From positions 744,001 through 808,000 of the forward strand of contig NZ_JACHLM010000001.1 in NCBI RefSeq assembly GCF_014207965.1: a stretch of 64,000 bases of DNA, in the 5' to 3' direction. Shown piece by piece: positions 26,659 through 35,816 of this stretch (the stretch's first letter is position 1; each line of letters begins with the position of its first letter). The notes below the pieces were generated by a model. The model did no database searches, had not been told where the DNA came from, and saw only the letters and a list, made by a program, of their open reading frames with translations. The position numbers and the translations under genes were made by a program. This DNA comes from Brevundimonas bullata. Lineage in GTDB: Bacteria; Pseudomonadota; Alphaproteobacteria; Caulobacterales; Caulobacteraceae.

Positions 26659-27039
26659 ATGACCGACCAACCCGCTACTGACGAGCGCAAGCGCGTCTGG
26701 AAGACGCCGCCGAACGTGGCCCTGTGCGCCGAGGACGACATCGTCGATCCCGGCTCGCGCGGCTTCGTGCTGCAGATCGGCGAGGCCTTTTTCCACGGTT
26801 TCGTGGTCAGGAAGGACGGCCAGGTCGCGGGCTGGGTCGACCGTTGCCCGCACGCGGGCTTCCCCATCGCCATGGAGCTGGACCGCTATCTGACGCCGGA
26901 CGGGGCGCTGATCATGTGCGGCTGGCACGGGGCGGTGTTCGAGCCGCTGTCGGGCGCCTGCGTCGGCGGGCCCTGCGCGGGCGGCAAGCTGACGCCCTGG
27001 CCGGTCGAGGCGCGGGGCGGCGTCATCCGAACGGCCTGA
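26659..27039 (+). CDS. Rieske [2Fe-2S] ferredoxin-like protein
   Basis: 126 residues. Cluster ligands are in CPHAGF (C-x-H) and CGWHGAVF (C-x-x-H), about 17-20 residues apart as in Rieske ferredoxins. There is no transmembrane segment, so it is a soluble electron carrier or an oxygenase partner. No oxygenase or reductase gene is adjacent, so its partner is unknown. Its leader comes from the inverted-repeat element just upstream. Confidence 0.85.
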   Translation: MTDQPATDERKRVWKTPPNVALCAEDDIVDPGSRGFVLQIGEAFFHGFVVRKDGQVAGWVDRCPHAGFPIAMELDRYLTPDGALIMCGWHGAVFEPLSGACVGGPCAGGKLTPWPVEARGGVIRTA

Positions 27040-27204
27040 CTATTCCTTCGGGACGATCTTCGGGTCCTTGGTGAAGGCGTCGTCGACCTCTTCCTCGGTG
27101 ATCCGCTTGGACGGGTCGCCGGGCTGGTTGAGATTCTGTTCTTCGGTGCCGTCGCCCATCATGCCGGGATGGGGGTCGGTCTTTTTCGGGTCTTGCTCGG
27201 CCAT
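27040..27204 (-). CDS. 54-residue acidic protein, unknown function
   Basis: Begins MAEQDPKKTDPHPGMMGDGT and continues with PGDPSKRITEEEVDDAFTKD; strongly polar, probably disordered. AAGGAG lies seven bases before the ATG at 27204, good evidence that it is translated. It is convergent with the Rieske gene with no base between the two stop codons. Similar short acidic proteins occur in alphaproteobacteria without known function. Confidence 0.6.
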   Translation of the reverse strand: MAEQDPKKTDPHPGMMGDGTEEQNLNQPGDPSKRITEEEVDDAFTKDPKIVPKE

Positions 27205-27273
27205 GTCGGGCTCCTTGCTGGACTACAGCAAGCAACACGGGCCATGCATCGCCGTTCCATCACGGCGGCTTGA

Positions 27274-27735
27274 CTAGGGCTTCAGGCGCTTGGCGTTGGC
27301 GACCGCGGCGGCGTGGATCGGCGACAGGGCCTTGGCCTGAAGCTTCAGCATAGACTCGCCCATGGTCCAGCTGTCGGACAGGGCGCGCGACCAGACGCCC
27401 ATGCCCCAGGCGGCCTGCAAGGCGGCGGCGCCGGCCAGGCTGTCGGCGCTGGCCAGACGGGTCATGTGGGCCGAGGCCTCGGCGCCTTCGCGGTCGGCGA
27501 TGCGGCGGCCCTGGTCCGCCAGATCCATGGCGCCGGCGGCGACGGCGCCGGCGGAGGCCGTCAGGGCCTCGACCTTCTCCGAGCCCATCCGCCCCAGTTC
27601 GGCGTGGTCGGCGCGCAGGGGGTTGGCCATGGCCTCGCCCATGATCGTCAGACGACGGGCGATGACCTGGGCCGAAGCCTCAGCCGTTTCCTGTCCAGCG
27701 CGGATGGTGCGGGCGGCGCGATCAATGGGGGTCAT
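27274..27735 (-). CDS. Phasin-like protein
   Basis: 153 residues, almost entirely helical and Ala-rich: IRAGQETAEASAQVIARRLTIMGEAM, KVEALTASAGAVAAGAMDL, and WSRALSDSWTMGESMLKLQAKALSPIHAAA. Length and amphipathic pattern fit phasins, which coat polyhydroxyalkanoate granules, but no signature residues are decisive and no PHA synthase is nearby. Probably cytosolic. Confidence 0.5.
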   Translation of the reverse strand: MTPIDRAARTIRAGQETAEASAQVIARRLTIMGEAMANPLRADHAELGRMGSEKVEALTASAGAVAAGAMDLADQGRRIADREGAEASAHMTRLASADSLAGAAALQAAWGMGVWSRALSDSWTMGESMLKLQAKALSPIHAAAVANAKRLKP

Positions 27736-27790
27736 GCGGGGACCGTGGGCCTGTTCCGCCTGTCGAGCAAGCAGAACAGACCGGTCAGGC

Positions 27791-28552
27791 TCAGGGCAGG
27801 ACTTCGGCGGCGAAGGCCGAGACGTCCTGGATCAGCGCCGGGATCGAGGCGTTGATGATGCGCTGGCCCTTTTCCGGGCTGGCCTGGGCTGGGTCCGAGC
27901 CGATGCGGCCGTCAGGGAAGCGGGCGCGGTAGTCGAGCGCGTCGCGGATCGGACCCATGGGGGCGATCTTGGGGCTGTAGTCGGCGGTCTTGATCCGGTC
28001 GGGATAGCCGGCCTGGGTCACGGCGATCTCGGACGGGGTGGCGTGGGCGCCGTGACCGACGGGGAAGATCTCCTCGCACAGCTTGTGCACGCCGGGCAGG
28101 TCCCACCAGTTGCGCAGCTTCAGCACGAAGGGCGGCTGTTCCTCGACGAAGGACCAGTCGGCGTAGATCTCGGCGAAGGTCGCCTCGATGGTGGCGACGT
28201 TGCCGCCGTGGCCGTTGAGGAAATAGATGCGCTCGAAGCCATGGCGGGCCAGCGACGCCACCCAGTCGGTGATGGCGGCCATGAAGGTCGAGGGGCGCAA
28301 GGAGATGGTGCCGGCGAAGGCCAGGTGATGCTGGGCCATGCCGATGTTGAAGGTCGGGGCCACGATCAGGTTCTCGTCGCCCTTCTCGGCGGCATGGGCG
28401 ATGATCTCGGGGCAGAGCCAGTCGGTGCCCAGCAAGCCGGTCGGGCCGTGCTGTTCGTTCGAGCCGATCGGCACGATGACCGTCTTGGACAGGGCGGCGC
28501 CGGACTTCAGACGCGCGTCGATTTCGGGCCAGGACGACAGGTGGATCAGCAT
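27791..28552 (-). CDS. Creatininase-family amidohydrolase
   Basis: 253 residues. Metal-binding signatures of the creatininase fold: VIVPIGSNEQHGPTGLLGTDW (Glu, His, Asp ligands) near residue 30 and FLNGHGGNVATI near residue 110, plus GHGAHATPSEIAVT. Family members hydrolyse cyclic amides or act in cofactor pathways (for example MftE, ArfB); which applies here is not evident. Probably a stand-alone gene downstream of the TetR/efflux operon, on the same strand. Confidence 0.85.
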   Translation of the reverse strand: MLIHLSSWPEIDARLKSGAALSKTVIVPIGSNEQHGPTGLLGTDWLCPEIIAHAAEKGDENLIVAPTFNIGMAQHHLAFAGTISLRPSTFMAAITDWVASLARHGFERIYFLNGHGGNVATIEATFAEIYADWSFVEEQPPFVLKLRNWWDLPGVHKLCEEIFPVGHGAHATPSEIAVTQAGYPDRIKTADYSPKIAPMGPIRDALDYRARFPDGRIGSDPAQASPEKGQRIINASIPALIQDVSAFAAEVLP

Positions 28553-28627
28553 GGGGAACTCCGCGAGGGGGGCAGAAAGAGGCCTGCGCTTTACGCCGAT
28601 CCGGCCAAAGGGCCAAACCGGACAAGC

Positions 28628-29227
28628 CTAGTCAGGGGCGAAGGCGCGGATGAAGCGACGGGCGGTTTCGCGCGCGCGGGCCGGGGCTTCGTCCTGATGC
28701 GGATGGGGCAGACCCAGGACCGAACGCAGATGGCCGTGGCCCAGGACCATGCCGGAGAACATCTCGGCGGCGGCGGCGGGATCGGGCACGGACAGCAGCC
28801 CCAGACGGTCCTGCTCGGCCAGCCAGGCGGCGATGCGGCGCACGCTCTCGCCCGGCCCGGCGTCATAGATGGCGCGGGCCAGTTCGGGGGCTTCGGGGGA
28901 CATCAAGGCCACGCCGCGCAGGGAGGCGCCCTTGCCCTCGCGGCAGATCTTGGTGATCAGGGTCTCGGCGATGGCGGTCAGCACGTCTTCCGGCGCTGCC
29001 CCGGATTTCAAGGGCGCGGTGACGGCGTCGGATCTTTGGGCCGCCAGGGCCCGAGCGATATCGATCTTGGCCGGAAAGCGGTTGTAGAGGGTCTGTTTCG
29101 ACACCCCGGCGCGGCGCGCGATCTCGGCCATCGAGGCGCCCGCGCCCTTTTCCACGAACAGGTCCGAGGCCGCCTGAAGGATGGCGGCGCTCTTGAGCTC
29201 ATCGACCTGACCGGGAGCGCGGGGCAT
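28628..29227 (-). CDS. TetR/AcrR-family transcriptional regulator
   Basis: 199 residues. N-terminal HTH: AAILQAASDLFVEKGAGASMAEIARRAGVSKQTLYNRFPAK, classical TetR. The C-terminal ligand domain is AefR-like, with SLRGVALMSPEAPELARAIYDAGPGESV. The ATG overlaps the stop codon of the DHA2 transporter (TGATG), so it is the third gene of an efflux operon and presumably represses it. Confidence 0.9.
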   Translation of the reverse strand: MPRAPGQVDELKSAAILQAASDLFVEKGAGASMAEIARRAGVSKQTLYNRFPAKIDIARALAAQRSDAVTAPLKSGAAPEDVLTAIAETLITKICREGKGASLRGVALMSPEAPELARAIYDAGPGESVRRIAAWLAEQDRLGLLSVPDPAAAAEMFSGMVLGHGHLRSVLGLPHPHQDEAPARARETARRFIRAFAPD

Positions 29228-30816
29228 CAGTGGACCTCGGACGGACCGGCGGACGGGTCGGCCTTGCCGGGCTTGGACAGCAGGGTGACGAAGGCGGCGC
29301 CGGCGCAGGCGATGGCCAGGAGGGCGAAGGCGTCGCCGAAGGCCAGGATCGTCGCCTGCTTCTGCAGCATGCCGTAGAAGGCCTTCATGGCGGCGGCGTG
29401 CGGGTCGATGGAGCCCGAAAAGCGCTGGGCCATGCCCGCGATCATGTTGCGCACCGCGACGTCCGACTGATTGATAGCGCTGGTCAGCTCGACCATGTGC
29501 AGGGCGGTGTTCTGGGTCAGGGAGGTGTTGAGGATGGCCAGGCCGAAGGCGCCGCCGACGTTGCGGCTGAGATTCACCAGCCCCGAGGCGTTCTTGACCA
29601 TGTGCGGCGGCAGGGTGGACATGGTCACCTGCTGCGAGGCGATCATGGCGATCATGACGCCGCAGCCACGCACGGCCTGAACCCCTGCGAACTCCCAGAA
29701 GCCCCAGTCGCTGGTGACGAGGCGCGCGTCCCACATGCCCCAGGCGCACAGGCCGAAGCCGACGAACATCAGGATGCGCGGGTCGAGCTTGCGCACCAGC
29801 CGTCCGGCGAAGGGGGCGGTGGCGAACATGGCCAGGCCCGAGACCACCATGGTGGTGCCGACCTCGGCCGCCGAATAGTCGCGCACCCGGCCGAGGAACA
29901 ACGGCAGCAGGAAGGTGCCGCCGAACAGGGCCGCTCCGACGATGAAGGTCATGATCACCCCGACGACGAAGTTGCGGTTGGCGAAGGCGCGCAGCTCGAC
30001 GATCGGGTTGTAATAGATCAGCGAGCGCCAGATGAAGGCCGGGCCGCAGATCAGGGCCACCAGGCTGAGCAGCAGGATGTGGTCGTCGGCCAGCCAGTCG
30101 TTCTTGGCCCCTTCCTCCAGCACGAACTGCAGGCTCATCAGGAAGGCGGCCATCAGGCCCAGACCCCACCAGTCGAAGCCCTTGGCCAGGCTGGCGTCGC
30201 CCTTGTCGAAATGGGCGTAGCGACCGACCAGAAACAGGACGACTACGCCGGGGAAGATGTTGATGAAGAAGAGCCAGCGCCAGCTGAGCCATTCCGTCAG
30301 GTGGCCGCCGAGGGTCGGGCCGACCGTGGGGGCGAGCGTCACGATCAGGCCCATGATGACGCTGGCGGTGACGCGCTTTTCGGGCGGGAAGGCGGTGAAG
30401 GCCACGGCGAAGACGGTCGGGATCATGGCCCCGCCGAGGAAGCCCTGCAGCGCACGGAAGAAGATCATCATCTCGACCGAGGTCGACAGGCCGACGGCCA
30501 CGCTCATGATCAGGAAGCCGATGCAGGAGGCCAGGAAGAGCTTCTGCGTGCCCCAGAGCCGCGACAGGTATCCCGACAGGGGGATCATCACGACCTCGGG
30601 GATCAGATAGGCGGTCTGAATCCAGCTGATCTCGTCGGCCGAGGCCCCGACCCCGGCCTGAATCTGGGGCAGGGAGGCGGCGACGATCTGGATGTCCAGA
30701 ATGGCCATGAACTGGCCGATGACCATGCCGGCGAAGCCGAGCAGCAGGACCGTCCAGTTGATCTCCGGCTTGTCGGCGACCGCTGGGGCGTCCGCAGGAA
30801 GCACGCCGTCTCTCAC
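29227..30816 (-). CDS. emrB: DHA2-family MFS drug efflux transporter (EmrB-like)
   Basis: 529 residues with about 14 membrane segments. Landmarks: FMAILDIQIVAASLPQIQAG (motif D1 of DHA2 transporters), WIQTAYLIPEVVMIPLSGYLSR, and FLGGAMIPTVFAVAF. Proton-driven export of hydrophobic compounds across the inner membrane, with the adaptor encoded just upstream. The start is a GTG at 30816 that overlaps the adaptor's stop codon (GTGA), implying coupled translation. Confidence 0.92.
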   Translation of the reverse strand: MRDGVLPADAPAVADKPEINWTVLLLGFAGMVIGQFMAILDIQIVAASLPQIQAGVGASADEISWIQTAYLIPEVVMIPLSGYLSRLWGTQKLFLASCIGFLIMSVAVGLSTSVEMMIFFRALQGFLGGAMIPTVFAVAFTAFPPEKRVTASVIMGLIVTLAPTVGPTLGGHLTEWLSWRWLFFINIFPGVVVLFLVGRYAHFDKGDASLAKGFDWWGLGLMAAFLMSLQFVLEEGAKNDWLADDHILLLSLVALICGPAFIWRSLIYYNPIVELRAFANRNFVVGVIMTFIVGAALFGGTFLLPLFLGRVRDYSAAEVGTTMVVSGLAMFATAPFAGRLVRKLDPRILMFVGFGLCAWGMWDARLVTSDWGFWEFAGVQAVRGCGVMIAMIASQQVTMSTLPPHMVKNASGLVNLSRNVGGAFGLAILNTSLTQNTALHMVELTSAINQSDVAVRNMIAGMAQRFSGSIDPHAAAMKAFYGMLQKQATILAFGDAFALLAIACAGAAFVTLLSKPGKADPSAGPSEVH

Positions 30817-31925
30817 CGGGCCGGGTCCAGCGAGGCGACGGCGACCTCGCCCAGATGGGCGTCGGCGAAGGCGGCGCCGCCCTGGCTCTTCAGGTCCACC
30901 TTGACCTCGACCGACAGGCCGGGACGCAGGGCGACAGGCTCGCCCGAGGCGCGGCGGTCGACGACGATGCGGACCGGCACGCGCTGGGTGATCTTGGTGA
31001 AGTTGCCGGTGGCGTTCTCGACCGGGATCAGGGCGAACTCGGAGCCAGTGGCGGGGGCGAAGCTGTCGACGTGACCAAGGATGGATTGGCCGGGGAAGGC
31101 GTCAGCCTTGATCTCGACCTGCTGGCCGAGGCGCATCCGGCCGACCTGGGTCTCCTTGAAGTTGGCGACGACATAGGTGTCTTGCAGGGGAACGATGGAC
31201 ATCATCTGTCCGCCGGCCTGCACCACCTGGCCGACGCGGACGCCGCGGGCGCCGACGACCCCGGCGACGGGGGCGCGGATGACGGTGCGGTCGAGGGTCA
31301 GTTGAGCCTGTTCGACCAGGGCTCTAGCCTGTTCGACGGCGGCGACGCTCTGGCTGCGGGTCGAGCCGAGCACGGCGGCGGTGCGCTGTTCGGCGGTCAG
31401 GGCGGCCTGGGCCTGGGCGACCGAGGCGCGGGCGGTCTCGGCGGTGGCGCGCTGGGTCTCGATGCGTTGTTGCGACACCCAGCCCTCGGCGGCCAGCTTG
31501 CCGTAGCGATCAACCTCGGCGCGGGCCAGGCCGGCCTGGGCCTGGGCCTGGGTCACGGCGGCGGCGCGGGCGGCGATATTGGCCTGTTCCTGCTCGGCGC
31601 GGGCGTCGACATTGGCCACGGCGGCGGTCAGGGCGGCCAGATTGGCCTGGGCCTGGGCCAAGGCGGCCCGGGCGTCGGCGTCGTCCAGACGGGCCAGGAT
31701 TTGCCCGGCCTCGACGCGCTGGTTGTCCTTGACCAGGACCTCGATCACCGAGCCGCTGATGCGCGGGCTGACCAGAACCGTGTCGGCCTGGACGAAGGCG
31801 TTGTCGGTCGCCTCCCAGCGCTGCTTGCCCTGCCACCAGATGACGCCCCCGACGATGAGGCCGATGACGACGACCCCGCCGACGATCAGGGGCAGGCGTT
31901 TCTTCAGGGAGGCGGGGAGGGCCAT
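30813..31925 (-). CDS. emrA: HlyD/EmrA-family membrane fusion protein
   Basis: 370 residues. One N-terminal membrane anchor (about 10-30, PLIVGGVVVIGLIVGGVIWW), then DNAFVQADTVLVSPRISGSV of the lipoyl-like domain, a long Ala/Gln-rich coiled-coil hairpin (about 85-205), and the beta-barrel region DRTVIRAPVAGVVGARGVRVGQ. Links the EmrB-like pump to an outer-membrane channel; no TolC-type gene is in the window. First gene of emrA-emrB-tetR. Confidence 0.92.
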   Translation of the reverse strand: MALPASLKKRLPLIVGGVVVIGLIVGGVIWWQGKQRWEATDNAFVQADTVLVSPRISGSVIEVLVKDNQRVEAGQILARLDDADARAALAQAQANLAALTAAVANVDARAEQEQANIAARAAAVTQAQAQAGLARAEVDRYGKLAAEGWVSQQRIETQRATAETARASVAQAQAALTAEQRTAAVLGSTRSQSVAAVEQARALVEQAQLTLDRTVIRAPVAGVVGARGVRVGQVVQAGGQMMSIVPLQDTYVVANFKETQVGRMRLGQQVEIKADAFPGQSILGHVDSFAPATGSEFALIPVENATGNFTKITQRVPVRIVVDRRASGEPVALRPGLSVEVKVDLKSQGGAAFADAHLGEVAVASLDPAR

Positions 31926-32062
31926 GGGGAGACAGCTCGCTTAGATTTCGGCGCGTAAAATGGACAGGAGCGTCCAGAAATCAAGAGGCGCCTGCGCGAT
32001 TTCGTCGCACCGTGTCGATTTCGTCCGGTTGACGCCGCGCGCGGGGAAGGCGAAGCGAGGGC

Positions 32063-32818
32063 ATGACCGTTCGCCAGCGTCCCCCTTCCAAGGCCGTCCG
32101 CGCCGCCCTCAGCCCGCCGCCGGGCAAGCGGTCGCGCGCGCCGAAAAAGGCGCCGGTCGGGGCCGTGATCGGCTGGCCGCCGGACGAGGATCGGGTCGAG
32201 GAAATCTTCGTGCGCCTGTCGGGGATCATGCCGGACCCCAAGACCGAGCTAGACTTCGTCAATCCCTACACCCTGGTGGTGGCCGTCGCCCTGTCGGCCC
32301 AGGCGACCGATGTGGGGGTCAACAAGGCGACCAAGGCCCTGTTCGCCGTGGCCGACACGCCGCAGAAGATGCTGGCCCTGGGCGAGGAGGGGCTGATCCC
32401 GCTGATCGCCTCGATCGGCCTCTATCGCACCAAGGCGAGGAACGTCATCGCCGCGGCGCGGATGCTGGTCGAGAAGCATGGGGGAGAAGTCCCGCTGAAC
32501 CGCGCGGACCTGCAGGCCCTGCCGGGCGTCGGGCGCAAGACCGCCAGCGTGGTGCTGAACGAACTGGGCATCGAGCCCGCGATTGCGGTGGACACCCACG
32601 TCTTTCGCGTCTCGCACCGCCTGGGGCTGGCCAACGCCGCGACCCCGGACAAGGTGGAGGCGCAGCTGCACAAGGTCGTGCCCGAGGCCTGGCTGCCCAA
32701 GGCGCACCACTGGCTGATCCTGCATGGGCGCTACACCTGCCTGGCGCAGCGGCCCAAGTGCGCGGCCTGCGTGATTGCGGACCTGTGCCCGTCGCGGGCG
32801 AGTTTCGTGGGGGTTTGA
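32063..32818 (+). CDS. nth: Endonuclease III
   Basis: 251 residues. Helix-hairpin-helix LPGVGRKTASVV with the catalytic lysine, AVDTHVFRV with the catalytic aspartate, and the [4Fe-4S] ligands C-x6-C-x2-C-x5-C at CLAQRPKCAACVIADLC. Removes oxidised pyrimidines in base-excision repair. The N-terminus is about 40 residues longer than E. coli Nth, basic and Pro-rich; a start nearer to VEEIFVRLSG is possible. Divergent from emrA. Confidence 0.95.
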   Translation: MTVRQRPPSKAVRAALSPPPGKRSRAPKKAPVGAVIGWPPDEDRVEEIFVRLSGIMPDPKTELDFVNPYTLVVAVALSAQATDVGVNKATKALFAVADTPQKMLALGEEGLIPLIASIGLYRTKARNVIAAARMLVEKHGGEVPLNRADLQALPGVGRKTASVVLNELGIEPAIAVDTHVFRVSHRLGLANAATPDKVEAQLHKVVPEAWLPKAHHWLILHGRYTCLAQRPKCAACVIADLCPSRASFVGV

Positions 32819-32832
32819 GCGTCTTGTTCTCT

Positions 32833-32984
32833 CCCTTCCCCCTCGAGGGGGGAAGGGCCGGGGATGGGAGTGTGGAACACGACATGGCCGATAGGGCGCA
32901 TGAGGCGATGTCCCGGTCTCCAGCGCTCCGGCGGACAGGGCCTGCCTCCACCCCCACCCAACCCTCCCCCCTCGAGCGGGAGGG
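32833..32984. repeat. Inverted-repeat element with CTCGAG-centred arms
   Basis: Left arm 32833-32857 is a near-perfect palindrome, CCCTTCCCC-CTCGAG-type, and the right arm near 32962-32984 reads CCCTCCCCC-CTCGAG-CGGGAGGG. About 105 bases lie between. It fills the gap between the convergent nth and ATP-grasp genes and may also terminate transcription. Confidence 0.55.
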
Positions 32985-33003
32985 CTAGTGATAGGCTGAG
33001 GCC

Positions 33004-33894
33004 CTACACCCCCAACCGCTCCGCCACGGCGCGGCCGAAGCGGGCGCCGGCCTCAGGGGCGGCGCCGAGGTAGAAGTCGGGCTCGATCAGTTCGGCCTCC
33101 ATCAGCAGCCACTGGCCGTCGGCGTCGGGGACCATGTCGATGCGGGCGTAGAGCAGGGGCTCGTCGATGGCGGCCAGGGTGCGTTCGGCCAAGTTCAGCG
33201 CGCCCTCGGGGGCCTGATCCAGGCGCCGGTACTGGCCGCCGTACTGGACCTGGATGCGGAACTCGTCGGCGTGGGCCGGGCGCTTGTTGACCACGTGGCT
33301 CAGTTCGCCGCCGAAGAACAGGAGCGAGGTTTCGCCCTCAGTGCCGATGGTCGGCAGGAAGGGCTGGATCATGGCGCCGCCTTCCGGCGCCTCGGCCAAC
33401 ACCTGTTCCAGCAGGTCGCCGGCCGCGACCTTGAGGGTGCGCCAGGCGCCGCCGGACACGGTCGGTTTGACGATCAGCTGCTCGGCACCGGTGGCGGCGA
33501 AGGCGGCCTCGACCACGGCGGGGCTGGCGTGGTCGGTCCAGATGGTCGGGGGGATGGCCACGCCCTTTTCGGCCAGCTTGGCCAGGTAGCGCTTGTCGGA
33601 GTTCCAACGCAGCACCTCGGCCGGATTGGCGAGCGCTGCGCCCGCCTCGGCCCAGGTCGCGCAGGCCTCGATCCAGCGGTCATGGTCGCGGTGGTAGCCC
33701 CAGACGATCAGCGGCAGGACCAGGGGAAACTCCATCAGGCCGTGGGCGCTCTCGACATGATCGGTCCACGGCGTCGGCCGGGCCTTGATCCCCGCCGTGG
33801 CCAGGGCCGCCGACAGGCGGTCCAGCACGCCCGGCCATTGCCCGGCGTAGGAGGGGTCGGCGGGATCGGGGGTCAGGACGGCGACTTCGGTCAT
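33004..33894 (-). CDS. ATP-grasp domain protein, substrate unknown
   Basis: 296 residues. ATP-grasp features: LRWNSDKRYLAKLAEKGVAIPPTIW, QLIVKPTVSGGAWRTLKV (ATP-binding lysine), EGETSLLFFGGELSHVVNKRP, and the metal-binding WLLMEAELIEPDFYL near the C-terminus. Related proteins include DcsG-like and RimK-like ligases that join a carboxylate to an amine. AGGAG lies six bases before the ATG at 33894. It is divergent from adenosine kinase with 96 bases between; no biosynthetic partner is evident. Confidence 0.75.
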   Translation of the reverse strand: MTEVAVLTPDPADPSYAGQWPGVLDRLSAALATAGIKARPTPWTDHVESAHGLMEFPLVLPLIVWGYHRDHDRWIEACATWAEAGAALANPAEVLRWNSDKRYLAKLAEKGVAIPPTIWTDHASPAVVEAAFAATGAEQLIVKPTVSGGAWRTLKVAAGDLLEQVLAEAPEGGAMIQPFLPTIGTEGETSLLFFGGELSHVVNKRPAHADEFRIQVQYGGQYRRLDQAPEGALNLAERTLAAIDEPLLYARIDMVPDADGQWLLMEAELIEPDFYLGAAPEAGARFGRAVAERLGV

Positions 33895-33990
33895 GCGACT
33901 ACTCCTCAAGGTGACCTGCATAGGCTGTTTTCAACGGGGGCGAAAAGCCCGGCGCTGGCGTCGCGACGCTTGTCCCGCTATGGGGCGATC

Positions 33991-35016
33991 ATGACCCAGA
34001 ACGCCATCTCCACCGCCCGCTTCGACGTCTGCGCCGTCGGCAACGCCATCGTCGACGTGCTGAGCCCGTGCGAGCCCGCCTTCCTCGACGCGCACAAGCT
34101 GGTTCCCGGCTCGATGCAGCTGGTCGACGAGGATCAGAGCGCCATGCTTTATGACGCCATGGCGGCGGGGGTCGAGGCCTCGGGCGGTTCGGCTGGCAAC
34201 ACCGTGGCCGGCGTCGGTTCGTTCGGCGGCCGCGCGGCCTATATCGGCAAGGTGGCCCGAGATACCCTGGGCGAGGTCTTCAGCCACGACATTCGCGCCG
34301 CCGGCGTCCACTTTGACACGCCGGTGCTGGAAGGCGGCGCGGGCTCTGGCTTCGGCACCGGCCGCTGCCTGATCAACGTCACGCCCGACGCCCAGCGCAC
34401 CATGTGCACCTTCCTCGGCGCCGCCAACCAGCTGACCACGGCCGACATCGACGCCGACCTGATCGGCGCCAGCGAGATCGTCTATCTGGAAGGCTATCTG
34501 TTCGACCCGGCCCCGGCCCGCGCCGCCTTCGAGGCCGCCGCCGCCGCCGCCCATGCGGCGGGCCGCAAGGTCGCCATCACCCTGTCGGACAGCTTCGTCG
34601 TCCACCGCTGGCGCGCCGAGCTGCTGGCCTTCATCGAGGCCTCGGCCGACATCGTCCTGGCTAATGAGGCCGAACTGCACGCCCTGTTCGAGACCGAAGA
34701 CTTCGATCACGCCGCCGCCCACCTGGGTCGCATCGTCGAGGTCGCCGCCGTGACGCGCGGCGCCGCCGGTTCGGTGCTGTTCCGGGGCGAGGAGCGGGTC
34801 GAGATCGCCGCCGTCCCGGTCGACAAGGTGGTCGACACCACGGGGGCGGGCGACCAGTACGCCGCCGGCGTCCTGCTCGGTCTGGCGCGCGGCCTGTCGC
34901 TGGCCGAGGCCGGGGCTCTGGGTTCGCTGGCCGCCTCGGAAGTCATCGCCCACTGGGGCCCTCGTCCGATGGTCAAGCTGGAGGCCCTGGCCGCCGAGCA
35001 CGGGCTCAAGCTCTGA
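33991..35016 (+). CDS. Adenosine kinase (PfkB family)
   Basis: 341 residues. PfkB sugar-kinase fold: VCAVGNAIVDVLSPCE at the start, GGSAGNTVAGVGSFGG (substrate loop), and VDTTGAGDQYAAGVLLGLARGLS carrying the catalytic aspartate near residue 290. It phosphorylates adenosine or a related nucleoside to the monophosphate; the sequence is closest to the bacterial adenosine-kinase-like group. A TSGAGD-type motif is intact as TTGAGD. Confidence 0.85.
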   Translation: MTQNAISTARFDVCAVGNAIVDVLSPCEPAFLDAHKLVPGSMQLVDEDQSAMLYDAMAAGVEASGGSAGNTVAGVGSFGGRAAYIGKVARDTLGEVFSHDIRAAGVHFDTPVLEGGAGSGFGTGRCLINVTPDAQRTMCTFLGAANQLTTADIDADLIGASEIVYLEGYLFDPAPARAAFEAAAAAAHAAGRKVAITLSDSFVVHRWRAELLAFIEASADIVLANEAELHALFETEDFDHAAAHLGRIVEVAAVTRGAAGSVLFRGEERVEIAAVPVDKVVDTTGAGDQYAAGVLLGLARGLSLAEAGALGSLAASEVIAHWGPRPMVKLEALAAEHGLKL

Positions 35017-35085
35017 TCATCGCGACCAAGGGCCACGCGCGGGGAGCGCTTGCCGTTCCCCGTCGCGCCGCGTAATCGGCGGACC

Positions 35086-35805
35086 ATGTTCGGCCTCGCC
35101 AATCCTGACCGCTTCATGCGCTTCACCCGCCCGCTCACCCCGGTGCTGTGGGGGCTGGCGGTCGTCTTGCTGGCCGTGGGGACCTGGCTCAGCTTTACCG
35201 CGCCCGCTGATTATCAGCAGGGCGACACGGTGCGGATCATGTTCACCCATGTGCCGGCCGCGACGCTCGGGCTGGGCGCCTATGCGGCGCTGGGCGTTTC
35301 CAGCTTCTTCGCCCTGGTGTTCCGTCATCCGCTGGCCGACGCCGCCGCGCGCGCCGCCGCCCTGCCGGGGGCGGTGCTGACGGGTCTGGCCTTGGTGACG
35401 GGCTCGCTGTGGGGCCAGCCGATGTGGGGGACCTGGTGGGTGTGGGACGCGCGCCTGACTTCGGTGCTGGTGCTCTTCCTCTTCTACCTCGGCTACATGG
35501 CCCTGCGCGCCTCGATCGATGACGAGGCCAAGGCCGGGCGCGCCGCTGCGGTGCTGGGCCTGGTCGGCTTGATCAACCTGCCCATCGTCAAGTTCTCGGT
35601 CGACTGGTGGAACACCTTGCATCAGCCGGCCTCGCTGCTGCGCGCGGGCGGGACCAGTCTGGACCCGGCTTACCTTACGCCCCTGCTGACCATGATGGCG
35701 GCTTACGGGATGCTGTTCGGCGCCATCTGGCTGACGTCGATCCGCACCGAGGTGCGCCGCCGCCGCGTCCTGACCCTGCGCGCTCGCGCGGCGCAAGAAG
35801 CCTAG
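35086..35805 (+). CDS. ccmC: Haem exporter protein CcmC
   Basis: 239 residues with six membrane segments. The periplasmic tryptophan-rich haem loop WGTWWVWDARLTS near residue 115 is the CcmC signature, flanked by histidine ligands in FTHVPAA and NTLHQPAS. CcmC attaches haem to CcmE in cytochrome c maturation (system I). First gene of ccmC-ccmD-ccmG; ccmA and ccmB, commonly upstream, are not here, adenosine kinase lying in that position. Confidence 0.93.
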   Translation: MFGLANPDRFMRFTRPLTPVLWGLAVVLLAVGTWLSFTAPADYQQGDTVRIMFTHVPAATLGLGAYAALGVSSFFALVFRHPLADAAARAAALPGAVLTGLALVTGSLWGQPMWGTWWVWDARLTSVLVLFLFYLGYMALRASIDDEAKAGRAAAVLGLVGLINLPIVKFSVDWWNTLHQPASLLRAGGTSLDPAYLTPLLTMMAAYGMLFGAIWLTSIRTEVRRRRVLTLRARAAQEA

Positions 35806-35816
35806 AGGAGCCGCCG

